Source: Clostridia bacterium
GTDB lineage: Bacteria; Bacillota; Clostridia; TANB77; CAG-508
Assembly: GCA_017456555.1 (NCBI GenBank)
Contig: JAFTJF010000011.1
Coordinates: 223,831 to 287,830 of the forward strand
DNA length: 64,000 bases
Direction: 5' to 3'
Positions within the stretch are counted from its first letter, which is position 1. Every line of letters begins with the position of its first letter. Below the pieces are notes generated by a model, which was not told the origin of the DNA, did no database searches, and was given only the letters and a program-made list of their open reading frames with translations. Shown piece by piece: positions 53,443 to 61,551 of the stretch. A program made the translations under genes and the position numbers.

Positions 53443-54621
53443 ATGAAAAATATTTTAAAAGTAACAACTATATTTTTAATATTATCAATGATATTTGTTT
53501 CAATATCATTTGCAACATCTGTTAGAGATATAGAAATGAAAGAAGATCAAAAAGAAATTTTAAATTTAATGACATCAGAAAATGATGATATTATATCAAC
53601 AGATGAAAATACAATAAATAGTGATTTATTTTTATCAGAAGATAGCATTTCAGTTGAAGAAAATGTAAATGGAAATGTATATCTTATTGGAGAAGTTGTA
53701 AATGTAGCTTCTGAAAGAATTGATGGAAATGTATTTGTATTAGGAAATAATGTTACAATTAATTCAAATATAAATGGTTCAATTTATGTTTTAGGAACAA
53801 ATGTTAGTATTTCAGGAAGTGTTAATGATATATATGCTTTAGCTGAAAATATGGATATATTAGAAAATACAATTTGTAGAGATATAAAATCTCTTGGAAC
53901 AACAATAAATATTTCAGGAATTGTAAACAGAGATTTATATGCAGCAGTTGGTCAAGTTGAAATTGCTGAAACAGGTAAAGTTAATGGAATATTATCATCT
54001 GCAGAAGAAGTATTAGGAAATACAGATAATGTAAATGAAATTCAAATAATAGAGGATGCAACAGCTGATATTGAAGCAAGTGAAGAACAAATAGAAGAAA
54101 TTGGACAATCTATCGTAAATGGTATAAGTATATTTTTCTTTATTTCAGCAGAAATGACAGGATTAATTATAATTGCGCTTATTGTGATATTTACCTCTAG
54201 AAAGAAACTTCAAACATCAAGTTTTAAAGAAAATGGATTAATGGATACTGTATATGGATTAGCTTATTTTGGATTAGCAATAGCAATTATTATAGCGTTA
54301 ATGTTTACACTTATTGGAATTCCAGTTTCAATTTTACTAGCTTTTGTTTTATGGTTTGTTTTCTGGAAAATTACAATTCCTGTTGCTTCAATTGAAATTG
54401 CTAAAGCTATTTTAAAAAGAGAAACAAAATCGAAAGTTTTAGTTTGGTTATTAGCATTTGTTATATTCACATTAGCACAATGCGCAAACTTTATTCCAAA
54501 TGCAGGTGGATTAATTAAAGGAATTATTTCTTTATATGGATTTGGATACATGATTAGAAGTGTTATAAGAAAAAATAAAGCTGAAGATTCAAATGAACCA
54601 GAAGTTGAAATTTTAGCGTAA
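53443..54621 (+). CDS. Exported bactofilin-like protein with C-terminal membrane helices
   Basis: A 392-residue protein. A signal peptide (about 1-27, ending SISFAT) leads to a region (about 65-200) of short beta-helix repeats of the polymer-forming bactofilin type (NGNVYLIGEVVNV, DGNVFVLGNNVTI, NGSIYVLGTNVSI). An acidic linker and three or four membrane helices (about 225-375) follow. It may anchor an extracellular beta-helical scaffold to the membrane. Function unknown. ATG 53443 is chosen because GGGGAG lies at 53430-53435; in-frame upstream codons have no signal-peptide character. Confidence 0.7.
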   Translation: MKNILKVTTIFLILSMIFVSISFATSVRDIEMKEDQKEILNLMTSENDDIISTDENTINSDLFLSEDSISVEENVNGNVYLIGEVVNVASERIDGNVFVLGNNVTINSNINGSIYVLGTNVSISGSVNDIYALAENMDILENTICRDIKSLGTTINISGIVNRDLYAAVGQVEIAETGKVNGILSSAEEVLGNTDNVNEIQIIEDATADIEASEEQIEEIGQSIVNGISIFFFISAEMTGLIIIALIVIFTSRKKLQTSSFKENGLMDTVYGLAYFGLAIAIIIALMFTLIGIPVSILLAFVLWFVFWKITIPVASIEIAKAILKRETKSKVLVWLLAFVIFTLAQCANFIPNAGGLIKGIISLYGFGYMIRSVIRKNKAEDSNEPEVEILA

Positions 54622-54641
54622 TAAAATTAAATTAAAAAAAT

Positions 54642-54680
54642 AACAAAAGCTAATTTATGCAGAAATTAGCTTTTGTTTTA
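54642..54680 (+). terminator. Rho-independent terminator before nth
   Basis: AACAAAAGCTAATTT (54642-54656) pairs perfectly with AAATTAGCTTTTGTT (54663-54677); the T-rich 3' arm supplies the U tract. Confidence 0.85.
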
Positions 54681-54704
54681 TAAAATAAAGTAAGGAATGT
54701 TTAA

Positions 54705-55349
54705 ATGAAATCAAAAAAAGATGCAATAAAAATTATAGAAATATTAAAAGATTTTTATCCAGATGCAACTTGCAGTTTAGATTTTAAATCACCATTTGAA
54801 ATGATGGTATCTGTAATGCTTGCTGCTCAATGTACAGATGAGAGAGTAAATAAAACTACACCTAATTTGTTTAATAAATATAATACTCCAGAAGCGATTG
54901 CTAAAATGGATTTGAAAGAATTAGAAGAAATAATTCATCCATGTGGCTTTTATAAAACTAAAGCCAAAAATTTAAAAGCTTGTAGTCAAAAATTATTAGA
55001 TGAATTTGATGGAAAAGTTCCTCAAAATATGAAAGATTTACAAAGCTTGCCAGGAGTGGGAAGAAAAAGTGCTAATGTAGTAATGCTTGAAGCTTTTCAT
55101 GATCCTCAAGGGATTGCAGTAGACACACATGCTAAAAGAATTTCAAATAGAATGGGATTTTCGAGTCAAGCAGAACCAGAAAAAATTGAACAAGATTTAT
55201 TAAAACAAATTCCAAAAGAATATTATTATGATGTAAATCATTTACTTGTTTGGCACGGTAGAAAAATATGTGACGCTAGAAAACCAAAATGTGAAGAATG
55301 CCCTGTAAAAAATTATTGTGATGAATATAATAAAATGAATAAAGCTTAG
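54705..55349 (+). CDS. nth: Endonuclease III (DNA glycosylase/AP lyase)
   Basis: A 214-residue base-excision repair enzyme that removes oxidised pyrimidines. The helix-hairpin-helix is LPGVGRKSANVV, with the catalytic Lys of AAQCTDERVN-type helices upstream and the catalytic Asp in VDTHAKR. The 4Fe-4S loop near the C-terminus has the exact Cys-x6-Cys-x2-Cys-x5-Cys spacing (CDARKPKCEECPVKNYC). Start ATG with AAGGA upstream; flanked by terminators on both sides, so transcribed alone or from readthrough. Confidence 0.96.
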   Translation: MKSKKDAIKIIEILKDFYPDATCSLDFKSPFEMMVSVMLAAQCTDERVNKTTPNLFNKYNTPEAIAKMDLKELEEIIHPCGFYKTKAKNLKACSQKLLDEFDGKVPQNMKDLQSLPGVGRKSANVVMLEAFHDPQGIAVDTHAKRISNRMGFSSQAEPEKIEQDLLKQIPKEYYYDVNHLLVWHGRKICDARKPKCEECPVKNYCDEYNKMNKA

Positions 55350-55398
55350 AAAAGTAATAAGTAAATATAATAAGAAATAATTAATTTATTAAAATAAG

Positions 55399-55431
55399 AA
55401 AGGACGCCCCGAAGTTTTCGGAGCGTCTTTT
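55399..55431. terminator. Bidirectional terminator between nth and the leftward unit
   Basis: AAAGGACGCCCCGAA (55399-55413) pairs with TTCGGAGCGTCTTTT (55417-55431), one G-U pair. T-rich sequence on both sides lets it serve nth rightward and the DUF3006-like gene leftward. Confidence 0.88.
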
Positions 55432-55440
55432 AAGGTTTAT

Positions 55441-55728
55441 TTAGTTTTCGGAAGTATCTACATTATTTTCAGTAGACCTCATAGCTCTTGCTCTGATGCG
55501 AGCAACTCTTGAACTAATTCTTGCATGTCTTGCTTCCATTTCGGCAACATTGAGTTCAACAAACTCAATAAAATCTTCGCTGTGAACGATAGACTTAATG
55601 ATGTGACCTTCATGATAACAAGATGGAATTAGGCTTGCAGGATAGATAATTACAGTTCCATCAGCTCTTTCAAGAGAAACCATATTATCTTCTGTTTGCA
55701 TAAAAACCAAGTTTTCAATATTGGTCAT
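55441..55728 (-). CDS. DUF3006-like small protein
   Basis: A 95-residue protein with an N-terminal beta-rich core (FMQTEDNMVSLERADG, IIYPASLIPSCYHEGHII) like DUF3006 proteins, followed by an Arg/Ala-rich helix (MEARHARISSRVARIRARAM). DUF3006 genes commonly neighbour ComEC-like metallo-beta-lactamase genes, as here; their role is unknown. The start at 55728 has AAAGGA upstream on the minus strand, inside the end of the preceding gene, four bases from its stop, so the two are coupled. Base composition is clearly richer in G+C than the surroundings. Confidence 0.75.
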   Translation of the reverse strand: MTNIENLVFMQTEDNMVSLERADGTVIIYPASLIPSCYHEGHIIKSIVHSEDFIEFVELNVAEMEARHARISSRVARIRARAMRSTENNVDTSEN

Positions 55729-55732
55729 AAGC

Positions 55733-56830
55733 TTAATTTCCTTTCTTGTAATCTGCTCCACTTGTGTAAGTGCCGGGATCTACATTGAAAGAATAGGTTG
55801 CGCCATCAGTTGTCATAACAATATTTCCAGATTCATCTGTTCTGTATACAGGAATGTTCATTTCTTTGTAAAGTTCAATAACAGATTCTACAGGATGATC
55901 GTACTGGTTTTTCATACCGCAACTAATGACAATACACTTAGGGGACATTGCTTCCAAAAATTCTTTGCTGTTACTGGTATCACTGCCATGGTGACCAGCC
56001 TGGAAGATTTCAACATCCAAATTGTAACCTTCTTCAATAAGATCTTTTTCAACAGAAGATGTAGCATCACCTGTGAACATGATATCAACAGTGCCAAAAG
56101 AAACTTTTGCACAGATTGAATAATCATTTTTGTCAGAATACTCATCTTCAAGAGGAGCGTAAAATTCTACAATTGCTTCACCGATATTAAATTTTGCGAA
56201 TTCACCATTGCTGTTCCGAGGGAAGTGCCAGATAGAAGTTTGTTGATTTTCTGGAACTCCTTTGTTTTGTTCTGCATCGATTGCATCAACAGCATTAACC
56301 ATATCTTCGTACCAGCCGGGGGTATCATCGCCTAAACTATCCATCAATTCGAAAATATCAGGACCATAGACTTTTCCGACTTTGATGTTGCTTAAAAGTT
56401 CTCCAGCTCCACCCATATGATCATCATGAGGATGAGAGAGAACAACAACATCGATGTAGTCAATGCCAAGATCTTGGATATAAGCGACTAAATCATCGCC
56501 ACGCTTTTTTGTTGCTGCATCGAAAAGCATAACTTCATCACCTTGAATGATGAGAGTGCTATCGGCTTGCCCAACATCAATAAAGTGAACTTCCATTGTG
56601 CCATCAAGAATGACAGGTTCGGAATTCGGAGAATTAGTATCCTCGATTTCGCTTGTGGTTTCGTCTTCAGGAGTTAAGATTTCAAATAAGATATCTACGC
56701 CAATGTCGATTGCATCTTCAACCTGCTGGTCTGTACAACCAGTGAGCAGAAGACACATGACAAGTAAGATACTTAAGAAACTTAAACGCCGAAAAACTTT
56801 CATTTTCTTAACAGTTTCAATTGCCACCAT
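55733..56830 (-). CDS. Metallo-beta-lactamase-fold lipoprotein, ComEC/Rec2-like hydrolase domain
   Basis: A 365-residue exported protein. The signal peptide ends in the lipobox LLTGC (Cys about residue 32), so it is probably membrane-anchored outside the cell. A Glu/Asp/Thr-rich linker leads to the MBL fold: HFIDVGQADSTLI, the metal motif HPHDDH (His133 to His138), ICAKVSFGTVDIMFTGDAT, and QAGHHGSDTSNS. This is the hydrolase domain of ComEC proteins without the channel, a class suspected to degrade DNA or other phosphoesters outside the cell. AAGGAGG ribosome site and its own promoter. G+C content and codon choice differ sharply from flanking genes. Confidence 0.88.
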   Translation of the reverse strand: MVAIETVKKMKVFRRLSFLSILLVMCLLLTGCTDQQVEDAIDIGVDILFEILTPEDETTSEIEDTNSPNSEPVILDGTMEVHFIDVGQADSTLIIQGDEVMLFDAATKKRGDDLVAYIQDLGIDYIDVVVLSHPHDDHMGGAGELLSNIKVGKVYGPDIFELMDSLGDDTPGWYEDMVNAVDAIDAEQNKGVPENQQTSIWHFPRNSNGEFAKFNIGEAIVEFYAPLEDEYSDKNDYSICAKVSFGTVDIMFTGDATSSVEKDLIEEGYNLDVEIFQAGHHGSDTSNSKEFLEAMSPKCIVISCGMKNQYDHPVESVIELYKEMNIPVYRTDESGNIVMTTDGATYSFNVDPGTYTSGADYKKGN

Positions 56831-56865
56831 AAAGACCTCCTTAATATATTTTTACGTGGAATCTA

Positions 56866-56894
56866 ATTTTACCACAAAAACCATAGGAATTCAA
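56866..56894 (-). promoter_or_regulatory. Leftward promoter of the MBL-DUF3006 unit
   Basis: On the minus strand TTGAAT (56894-56889), a 17-base spacer and TAAAAT (56871-56866), 36 bases before the ATG at 56830. Confidence 0.75.
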
Positions 56895-57025
56895 TATTTA
56901 TGATAGATGTGTGATAAGATGTATAGTTTATTTATAAGTAAAAATAAATTAAGAAATATATTGAATTAAAACACAAATATTTAAAATAGAAAATTTAATT
57001 TAATATTAGTTTCAAGCTTAAATAA

Positions 57026-57054
57026 TTGACTTTAAGAAAAAACTTATATATAAT
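57026..57054 (+). promoter_or_regulatory. Strong promoter of pta
   Basis: TTGACT (57026-57031), 17-base spacer, perfect TATAAT (57049-57054), 31 bases before the pta start; near-consensus, as expected for a central fermentation gene. Confidence 0.88.
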
Positions 57055-57084
57055 GTTCTCGAATAAAATAGGAGGATTTTAGAA

Positions 57085-58077
57085 ATGAATTTTATTGATG
57101 GAATTAAAGACAGAGCAAGAAATGAAATGAAAACAATAGTATTACCAGAAGCTTCAGACTTAAGAGTTGTAACAGCAGCAGCTACAGTTTTAAAAGAAGC
57201 TTATGCTAATGTAGTTTTAGTTGGTAATGAAGAAAACATAAAAAAAATGGCTGAAGAAAATGGATTAGATGTTTCTAAAGCTATTATAGTAGATCCGCTA
57301 AAATCAGAAAAATCAAAAGAATATGCAGAAAATTTATATGAATTAAGAAAAGCAAAAGGCATGACACTAGAACAAGCAGAAGAATTAGTAAAAGATGAAG
57401 TTTATTATGGTATGATGATGGTAAAAATGAATGATGCTGATGGATTAGTATCAGGAGCAATTCATTCAACATCAGACACATTAAGACCAGCGCTTCAAAT
57501 TTTAAAAACAGCACCAGGAACAAAACTAGTATCAGCCTTCTTTTTAATGGTTGTACCAAATTGCGAATTTGGAGAAGACGGAGTATTTGTATTTGGAGAT
57601 TGTGGATTAAACGAAAATCCAACAGCAGAACAACTAGCTGAAATTGCTCATTCTTCAAGTGAAAGTTTTAAACAATTAGTTGGAAAGGAAGCTAAAGTTG
57701 CTATGCTTTCATATTCTACAATGGGAAGTGCAAAATCAGATTTAACACAAAAAGTTATTGATGCAACTAATATAGTAAAAGAAAATTATCCAGAAATAAA
57801 AGTTGATGGAGAAATGCAATTAGATGCCGCAATAGTTCCTTCTGTAGGGAAAAGTAAAGCACCTAATAGTGAAATTGCAGGATGTGCAAACACATTAATA
57901 TTCCCAGATTTAAATGCTGGAAATATCGGATATAAATTAACACAAAGATTAGCAAAAGCAGAAGCTTATGGACCACTTTGCCAAGGTATAGCAAGACCAG
58001 TAAATGATTTATCAAGAGGATGCTCAGCAGACGATATCGCCGGAGTTGTGGCTATTACTGCTGTTCAAGCACAATAA
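57085..58077 (+). CDS. pta: Phosphate acetyltransferase
   Basis: A 330-residue enzyme that turns acetyl-CoA and phosphate into acetyl phosphate, the substrate of the acetate kinases encoded just downstream. It is the short form (no N-terminal regulatory domain), with VLPEASDLRVVTAA, the DADGLVSGAIHSTSDTLRPAL block, VFGDCGLNENPTAEQLA and MLSYSTMGSAKSD. The C-terminal NIGYKLTQRLAKAEAYGP and RPVNDLSRGCSADDI complete the family signature. Strong promoter and an AGGAGG ribosome site. Phosphotransbutyrylase is a relative but lacks this motif set. Confidence 0.95.
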   Translation: MNFIDGIKDRARNEMKTIVLPEASDLRVVTAAATVLKEAYANVVLVGNEENIKKMAEENGLDVSKAIIVDPLKSEKSKEYAENLYELRKAKGMTLEQAEELVKDEVYYGMMMVKMNDADGLVSGAIHSTSDTLRPALQILKTAPGTKLVSAFFLMVVPNCEFGEDGVFVFGDCGLNENPTAEQLAEIAHSSSESFKQLVGKEAKVAMLSYSTMGSAKSDLTQKVIDATNIVKENYPEIKVDGEMQLDAAIVPSVGKSKAPNSEIAGCANTLIFPDLNAGNIGYKLTQRLAKAEAYGPLCQGIARPVNDLSRGCSADDIAGVVAITAVQAQ

Positions 58078-58136
58078 AAATCAATTGATAATTTGTATAC
58101 TGTTACATTAAAAATACTAAAAAAAGAGGTGTTAAT

Positions 58137-58682
58137 ATGAAAATTGATTATATTTCTTTGTTATTAAAGATATCATTAATTTTATTAAGTATACTATTGA
58201 TTGCAATATTTATAGTTGAAATTCAACTTTCAGTAGAATTTTTACTTATAATTGGATTAATTTTTATAGTGCCACTTATATTAATAATTATGAAATTAAT
58301 ATCTGATATGAAGCATAAAGAAAAAGAAAATGAGTCTTTAGATAAATTGTCAGATGAATATATAAAAAATAAAAATACAATTTTAAAAAAATTTAAAATA
58401 ATTATGATACTAAGCATGTTATTTGAAATTATATTTTTTATATTTAACTTTTTATTTTTAACATGTATGTGTGGACATCATGAATTTAAAATATTGCCGA
58501 TGCTAATATTTATAATTTCACAAATTATTTTTTATATATGTAATTTTAAAAAAATAAAAAACGAAGAAATAACAGTAAAAAAATTAATAGATTATTTTAT
58601 AATGTCATTTGTTTTATTTTTGATAATTGTAGTTTTATCTAAAAATAATATGAATAAATTACATAATATTGGAAGTTTATAA
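58137..58682 (+). CDS. Small membrane protein of unknown function
   Basis: A 181-residue protein with four predicted membrane helices (about 8-28, 33-55, 85-108, 115-137) and a fifth weaker one near the C-terminus; a charged cytoplasmic loop (KHKEKENESLDKLSDEY) lies between the second and third. A CMCGHHEF stretch follows the third helix. No family is recognised. It sits between pta and the first acetate kinase gene, with AGAGGTG upstream, and is very AT-rich. Its position may be incidental. Confidence 0.6.
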   Translation: MKIDYISLLLKISLILLSILLIAIFIVEIQLSVEFLLIIGLIFIVPLILIIMKLISDMKHKEKENESLDKLSDEYIKNKNTILKKFKIIMILSMLFEIIFFIFNFLFLTCMCGHHEFKILPMLIFIISQIIFYICNFKKIKNEEITVKKLIDYFIMSFVLFLIIVVLSKNNMNKLHNIGSL

Positions 58683-58705
58683 TAAACAAAATATAGGAGG
58701 ATAAA

Positions 58706-59905
58706 ATGAAAGTTTTAGTAGTAAATTGCGGAAGTTCATCTTTAAAATATCAATTAATTGATATGACAAGTGAAACAGTTTTAGCAAAAGGAAATTTTGA
58801 AAGAATAGGAGAACAAGAAGCTTTTGTTACACATAAAGTTAATGGTGAAAAATATGTAACAAAATCACCAGTTATGAATCATGAAGAAGCTTTAAAAATC
58901 GTATTAGAGCAATTAGTACATAGCGAATATGGTGTAATAAAATCATTATCAGAGATAGATGCTGTTGGACATAGACTTGTTCATGGTGGAGAAATATTCA
59001 ATAAATCAGTTGAAATAGATGAAGATGTTATAGCAAAATTTGAATCATGTTCACCACTAGCTCCACTTCACAACCCAGCAGGAGTTTTAGGAATAAGAGC
59101 TTGCCAAAAAGCAATGCCAGGAGTTCCAATGGTTGGTGTATTTGATACAGCATTCCATCAAACAATGCCAAAAGAAAATTATTTATATCCAATACCATAT
59201 GAATATTATGAAAAATATGGAATAAGAAAATATGGATTCCACGGAACATCTCATCAATATGTATCTAAAAAAGCAGCAGAAATAATTGGAAAACCAATTG
59301 AAGAATTAAAAATAGTTACATGTCACTTAGGACAAGGAGCTTCAATTTGTGCTATAGATGGTGGAAAATCAATAGATACATCAATGGGACTTTCTCCTTT
59401 AGGTGGAATTGCTATGGTTACAAGATCTGGAGATTTAGATCCATCAGTTGTAACAGAAATTATGGCTAGAGAAAATTTATCAGCTAAAGAAGTAAACTCT
59501 TTGTTAAATAAAAAATCTGGATTATATGGAATGACAGGATTAAACCCAGACTTTAGAGAAATAGAACTTGCTTCATATGAAGATGATAAACCAAAAGCAA
59601 AAATAGCTATAGAATTATTCACAAAAACAATAGCTCAATTTGTTGCAAAATATGCAGTTTCTCTAAAAGGAATTGATGCAATTGTATTTACAGGTGGAAT
59701 TGGTGAAAACCAAATAAATATCAGAAAGAAAATTTGTGAAAACTTAGAATGGATGGGATTAAAATTAGACTTAGAGAAAAATAATGTAAGATCAGTAGAA
59801 ACAAAAATTTCTACAGAAGATTCTAAAGTTTTAGCTTATATAATTCCAACAGACGAAGAAATGGTTATTGCAAGAGATACAAAAGCAATAGTAGAAGCAA
59901 AATAA
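58706..59905 (+). CDS. ackA: Acetate kinase, copy 1
   Basis: A 399-residue enzyme that makes ATP and acetate from acetyl phosphate. All family sites are visible: VVNCGSSSLKYQL (Asn7), GHRLVHGGE (substrate Arg), APLHNPAG, VFDTAFHQTMP (catalytic Asp), FHGTSHQYV, TRSGDLDP (transition-state Arg), TGGIGEN and PTDEEMVIARD. It differs from copies 2 and 3 in SGLYGMTGLNPDF where they have SGAWGVSGVS. It is nearest to pta and probably the primary partner. ATAGGAGG ribosome site. Confidence 0.94.
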   Translation: MKVLVVNCGSSSLKYQLIDMTSETVLAKGNFERIGEQEAFVTHKVNGEKYVTKSPVMNHEEALKIVLEQLVHSEYGVIKSLSEIDAVGHRLVHGGEIFNKSVEIDEDVIAKFESCSPLAPLHNPAGVLGIRACQKAMPGVPMVGVFDTAFHQTMPKENYLYPIPYEYYEKYGIRKYGFHGTSHQYVSKKAAEIIGKPIEELKIVTCHLGQGASICAIDGGKSIDTSMGLSPLGGIAMVTRSGDLDPSVVTEIMARENLSAKEVNSLLNKKSGLYGMTGLNPDFREIELASYEDDKPKAKIAIELFTKTIAQFVAKYAVSLKGIDAIVFTGGIGENQINIRKKICENLEWMGLKLDLEKNNVRSVETKISTEDSKVLAYIIPTDEEMVIARDTKAIVEAK

Positions 59906-59937
59906 TCAATTAAATTGATTAAAATTTCATAAATAAA

Positions 59938-59982
59938 ACAACGTGGTACATTCGAAGAGTTGTACCACGTTAATTGTTTTTA
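59938..59982 (+). terminator. Terminator after acetate kinase copy 1
   Basis: AACGTGGTACA (59940-59950) pairs perfectly with TGTACCACGTT (59961-59971), followed by AATTGTTTTTA. Confidence 0.8.
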
Positions 59983-60110
59983 ATAAAAAATATATTCGAC
60001 AAAAATAGACCTTTTTCACATAGAATTTACAAAACGAACAAATTATGACGGATTTTCGATTATATAGTGTGTGTATAATTTCTAAATTTATATTAAGGAG
60101 GAATTGGCTA

Positions 60111-61298
60111 ATGAAAGTATTAGTTTTAAACTGTGGAAGCTCATCACTAAAATGTCAACTAATTGATATGGAAACAAAAGAAAGAATAATGAAAGGACAT
60201 TATGACAGAATTGGTGGTTCAAGATCATCTCTTCGTTTTAATGTAAGAGGAAACAAAGTTGTTCTTGAACATCCTGCTAGAGACTTTGAAGAAGCAATTG
60301 CGATGATATTAAGATTACTTACAAGTGAAGAATATAAAGTAATAAATAGTTTAGATGAAATCGGTTCTGTAGGACATAGAATTGTTCATGGTGGAGAAAA
60401 ATTCAAGAATTCTGTAGTAATAGATGATGAAGTAATAAAAGCAATAGAAGATAATATTACTTTAGCACCATTACATAATCCAGCAGGATTAGCAGGTATA
60501 GAAGCTTGCAAAAAATTATTACCAAAAACTCCAATGGTAGCAGTATTTGATACATCTTTCCATCAAACAATGGAAGAAAAAGCATTTATTTATCAATTAC
60601 CATACAAATATTATGAAGATTATAAAATAAGAAAATATGGATTCCACGGAATTTCTCATAGATATGTTGCAAAAAGAATTTCAGAAATTACAGGAAGACA
60701 AAGCATAAAAGTTATAAATTGTCACTTGGGGCAAGGAGCATCATTATGTGCAATTAAAGATGGAAAATCTATGGATACAACAATGGGATTAACACCTTTA
60801 GCTGGTGTTCCAATGGGAACAAGATGTGGTGACGTTGACCCTTCTATAATTCCAACTGTAATGAAATTATATGATATAAAACCAGATGAAATGTTAAGAA
60901 TATTAAATAAAGAATCAGGAGCTTGGGGAGTATCTGGAGTTTCAACAGACTTTAGAGATATTGAAAGAACTGCTGCTCAAGGTGACGAAAGATCAATATT
61001 AGCATTAGAGAGTAGAGCTTATATTATAGCTCAATACATAGCTAAATTCATGGTCACACTTCAAGGAGTAGATTATATTACTTTCTGTGGTGGTATTGGT
61101 GAAAACGGATTCGAAGAAAGAGAAAGAATTTGTAAATATTTAGAGTGTTTCGGAGTTAAATTAGATTTAGAGAAAAACAAAATAAGAGGAGAAGAGGTAG
61201 AAATTTCTAGCGAAGATTCTAAAGTAAAAATCTATATTGTTCCTACAAACGAAGAAATCGTTATTGCAAATGATGCATATGAATTGACAAAAAACTAA
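60111..61298 (+). CDS. ackA: Acetate kinase, copy 2
   Basis: A 395-residue acetate kinase with LNCGSSSLKCQL, GHRIVHGGE, APLHNPAG, VFDTSFHQTM, FHGISHRYV, TRCGDVDP, CGGIGEN and PTNEEIVIAND. All catalytic residues are kept. Sequence blocks such as SGAWGVSGVSTDFRD and ILALESRAY are shared with copy 3 and not copy 1, so copies 2 and 3 are the closer pair. ATG 60111 follows AAGGAGG; an upstream in-frame extension from 60045 has no ribosome site and lies over the probable -10 (TATAAT, 60074-60079). Confidence 0.93.
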   Translation: MKVLVLNCGSSSLKCQLIDMETKERIMKGHYDRIGGSRSSLRFNVRGNKVVLEHPARDFEEAIAMILRLLTSEEYKVINSLDEIGSVGHRIVHGGEKFKNSVVIDDEVIKAIEDNITLAPLHNPAGLAGIEACKKLLPKTPMVAVFDTSFHQTMEEKAFIYQLPYKYYEDYKIRKYGFHGISHRYVAKRISEITGRQSIKVINCHLGQGASLCAIKDGKSMDTTMGLTPLAGVPMGTRCGDVDPSIIPTVMKLYDIKPDEMLRILNKESGAWGVSGVSTDFRDIERTAAQGDERSILALESRAYIIAQYIAKFMVTLQGVDYITFCGGIGENGFEERERICKYLECFGVKLDLEKNKIRGEEVEISSEDSKVKIYIVPTNEEIVIANDAYELTKN

Positions 61299-61313
61299 TT
61301 TGATATTATAACC

Positions 61314-61352
61314 AAAAAGAAAGAGTAAAATTAAATTTTACTCTTTCTTTTT
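61314..61352 (+). terminator. Terminator after acetate kinase copy 2
   Basis: AAAGAAAGAGTAAAA pairs with TTTTACTCTTTCTTT across a short TTAAA loop and ends in TTTTT. Confidence 0.9.
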
Positions 61353-61461
61353 ATATCTATAAATAATAATTTGTAAATTAGATATAAACTTGCGGTAATT
61401 TTAATAACAGTTCTACAAATTATTATTTGATTAAATGACAAAAATATTTTTTAAATTTCTA

Positions 61462-61490
61462 TTGTTTATGGTGAAGATTAATGTTAGAAT
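61462..61490 (+). promoter_or_regulatory. Promoter of acetate kinase copy 3
   Basis: TTGTTT (61462-61467), 17-base spacer ending TGT, TAGAAT (61485-61490): an extended -10 promoter, so the third copy has its own transcription start. Confidence 0.6.
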
Positions 61491-61551
61491 TGGTAAGGGT
61501 ATATAAAAATGCTCCTAAAAATAAAGACAATTAAAGGGAGGTTTAAGCAAT

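Noticed and set aside
55721-56119. Rightward reading frame opposite the MBL lipoprotein gene.
   Set aside because: The leftward frame has a signal peptide, lipobox, HPHDDH motif, promoter and ribosome site; the rightward one has none of these.
60045-60110. A 22-residue N-terminal extension of acetate kinase copy 2.
   Set aside because: It covers a TATAAT sequence, has no ribosome site, and all acetate kinases start at the MKVLVLNCGSS-type sequence, here at 60111 behind AAGGAGG.
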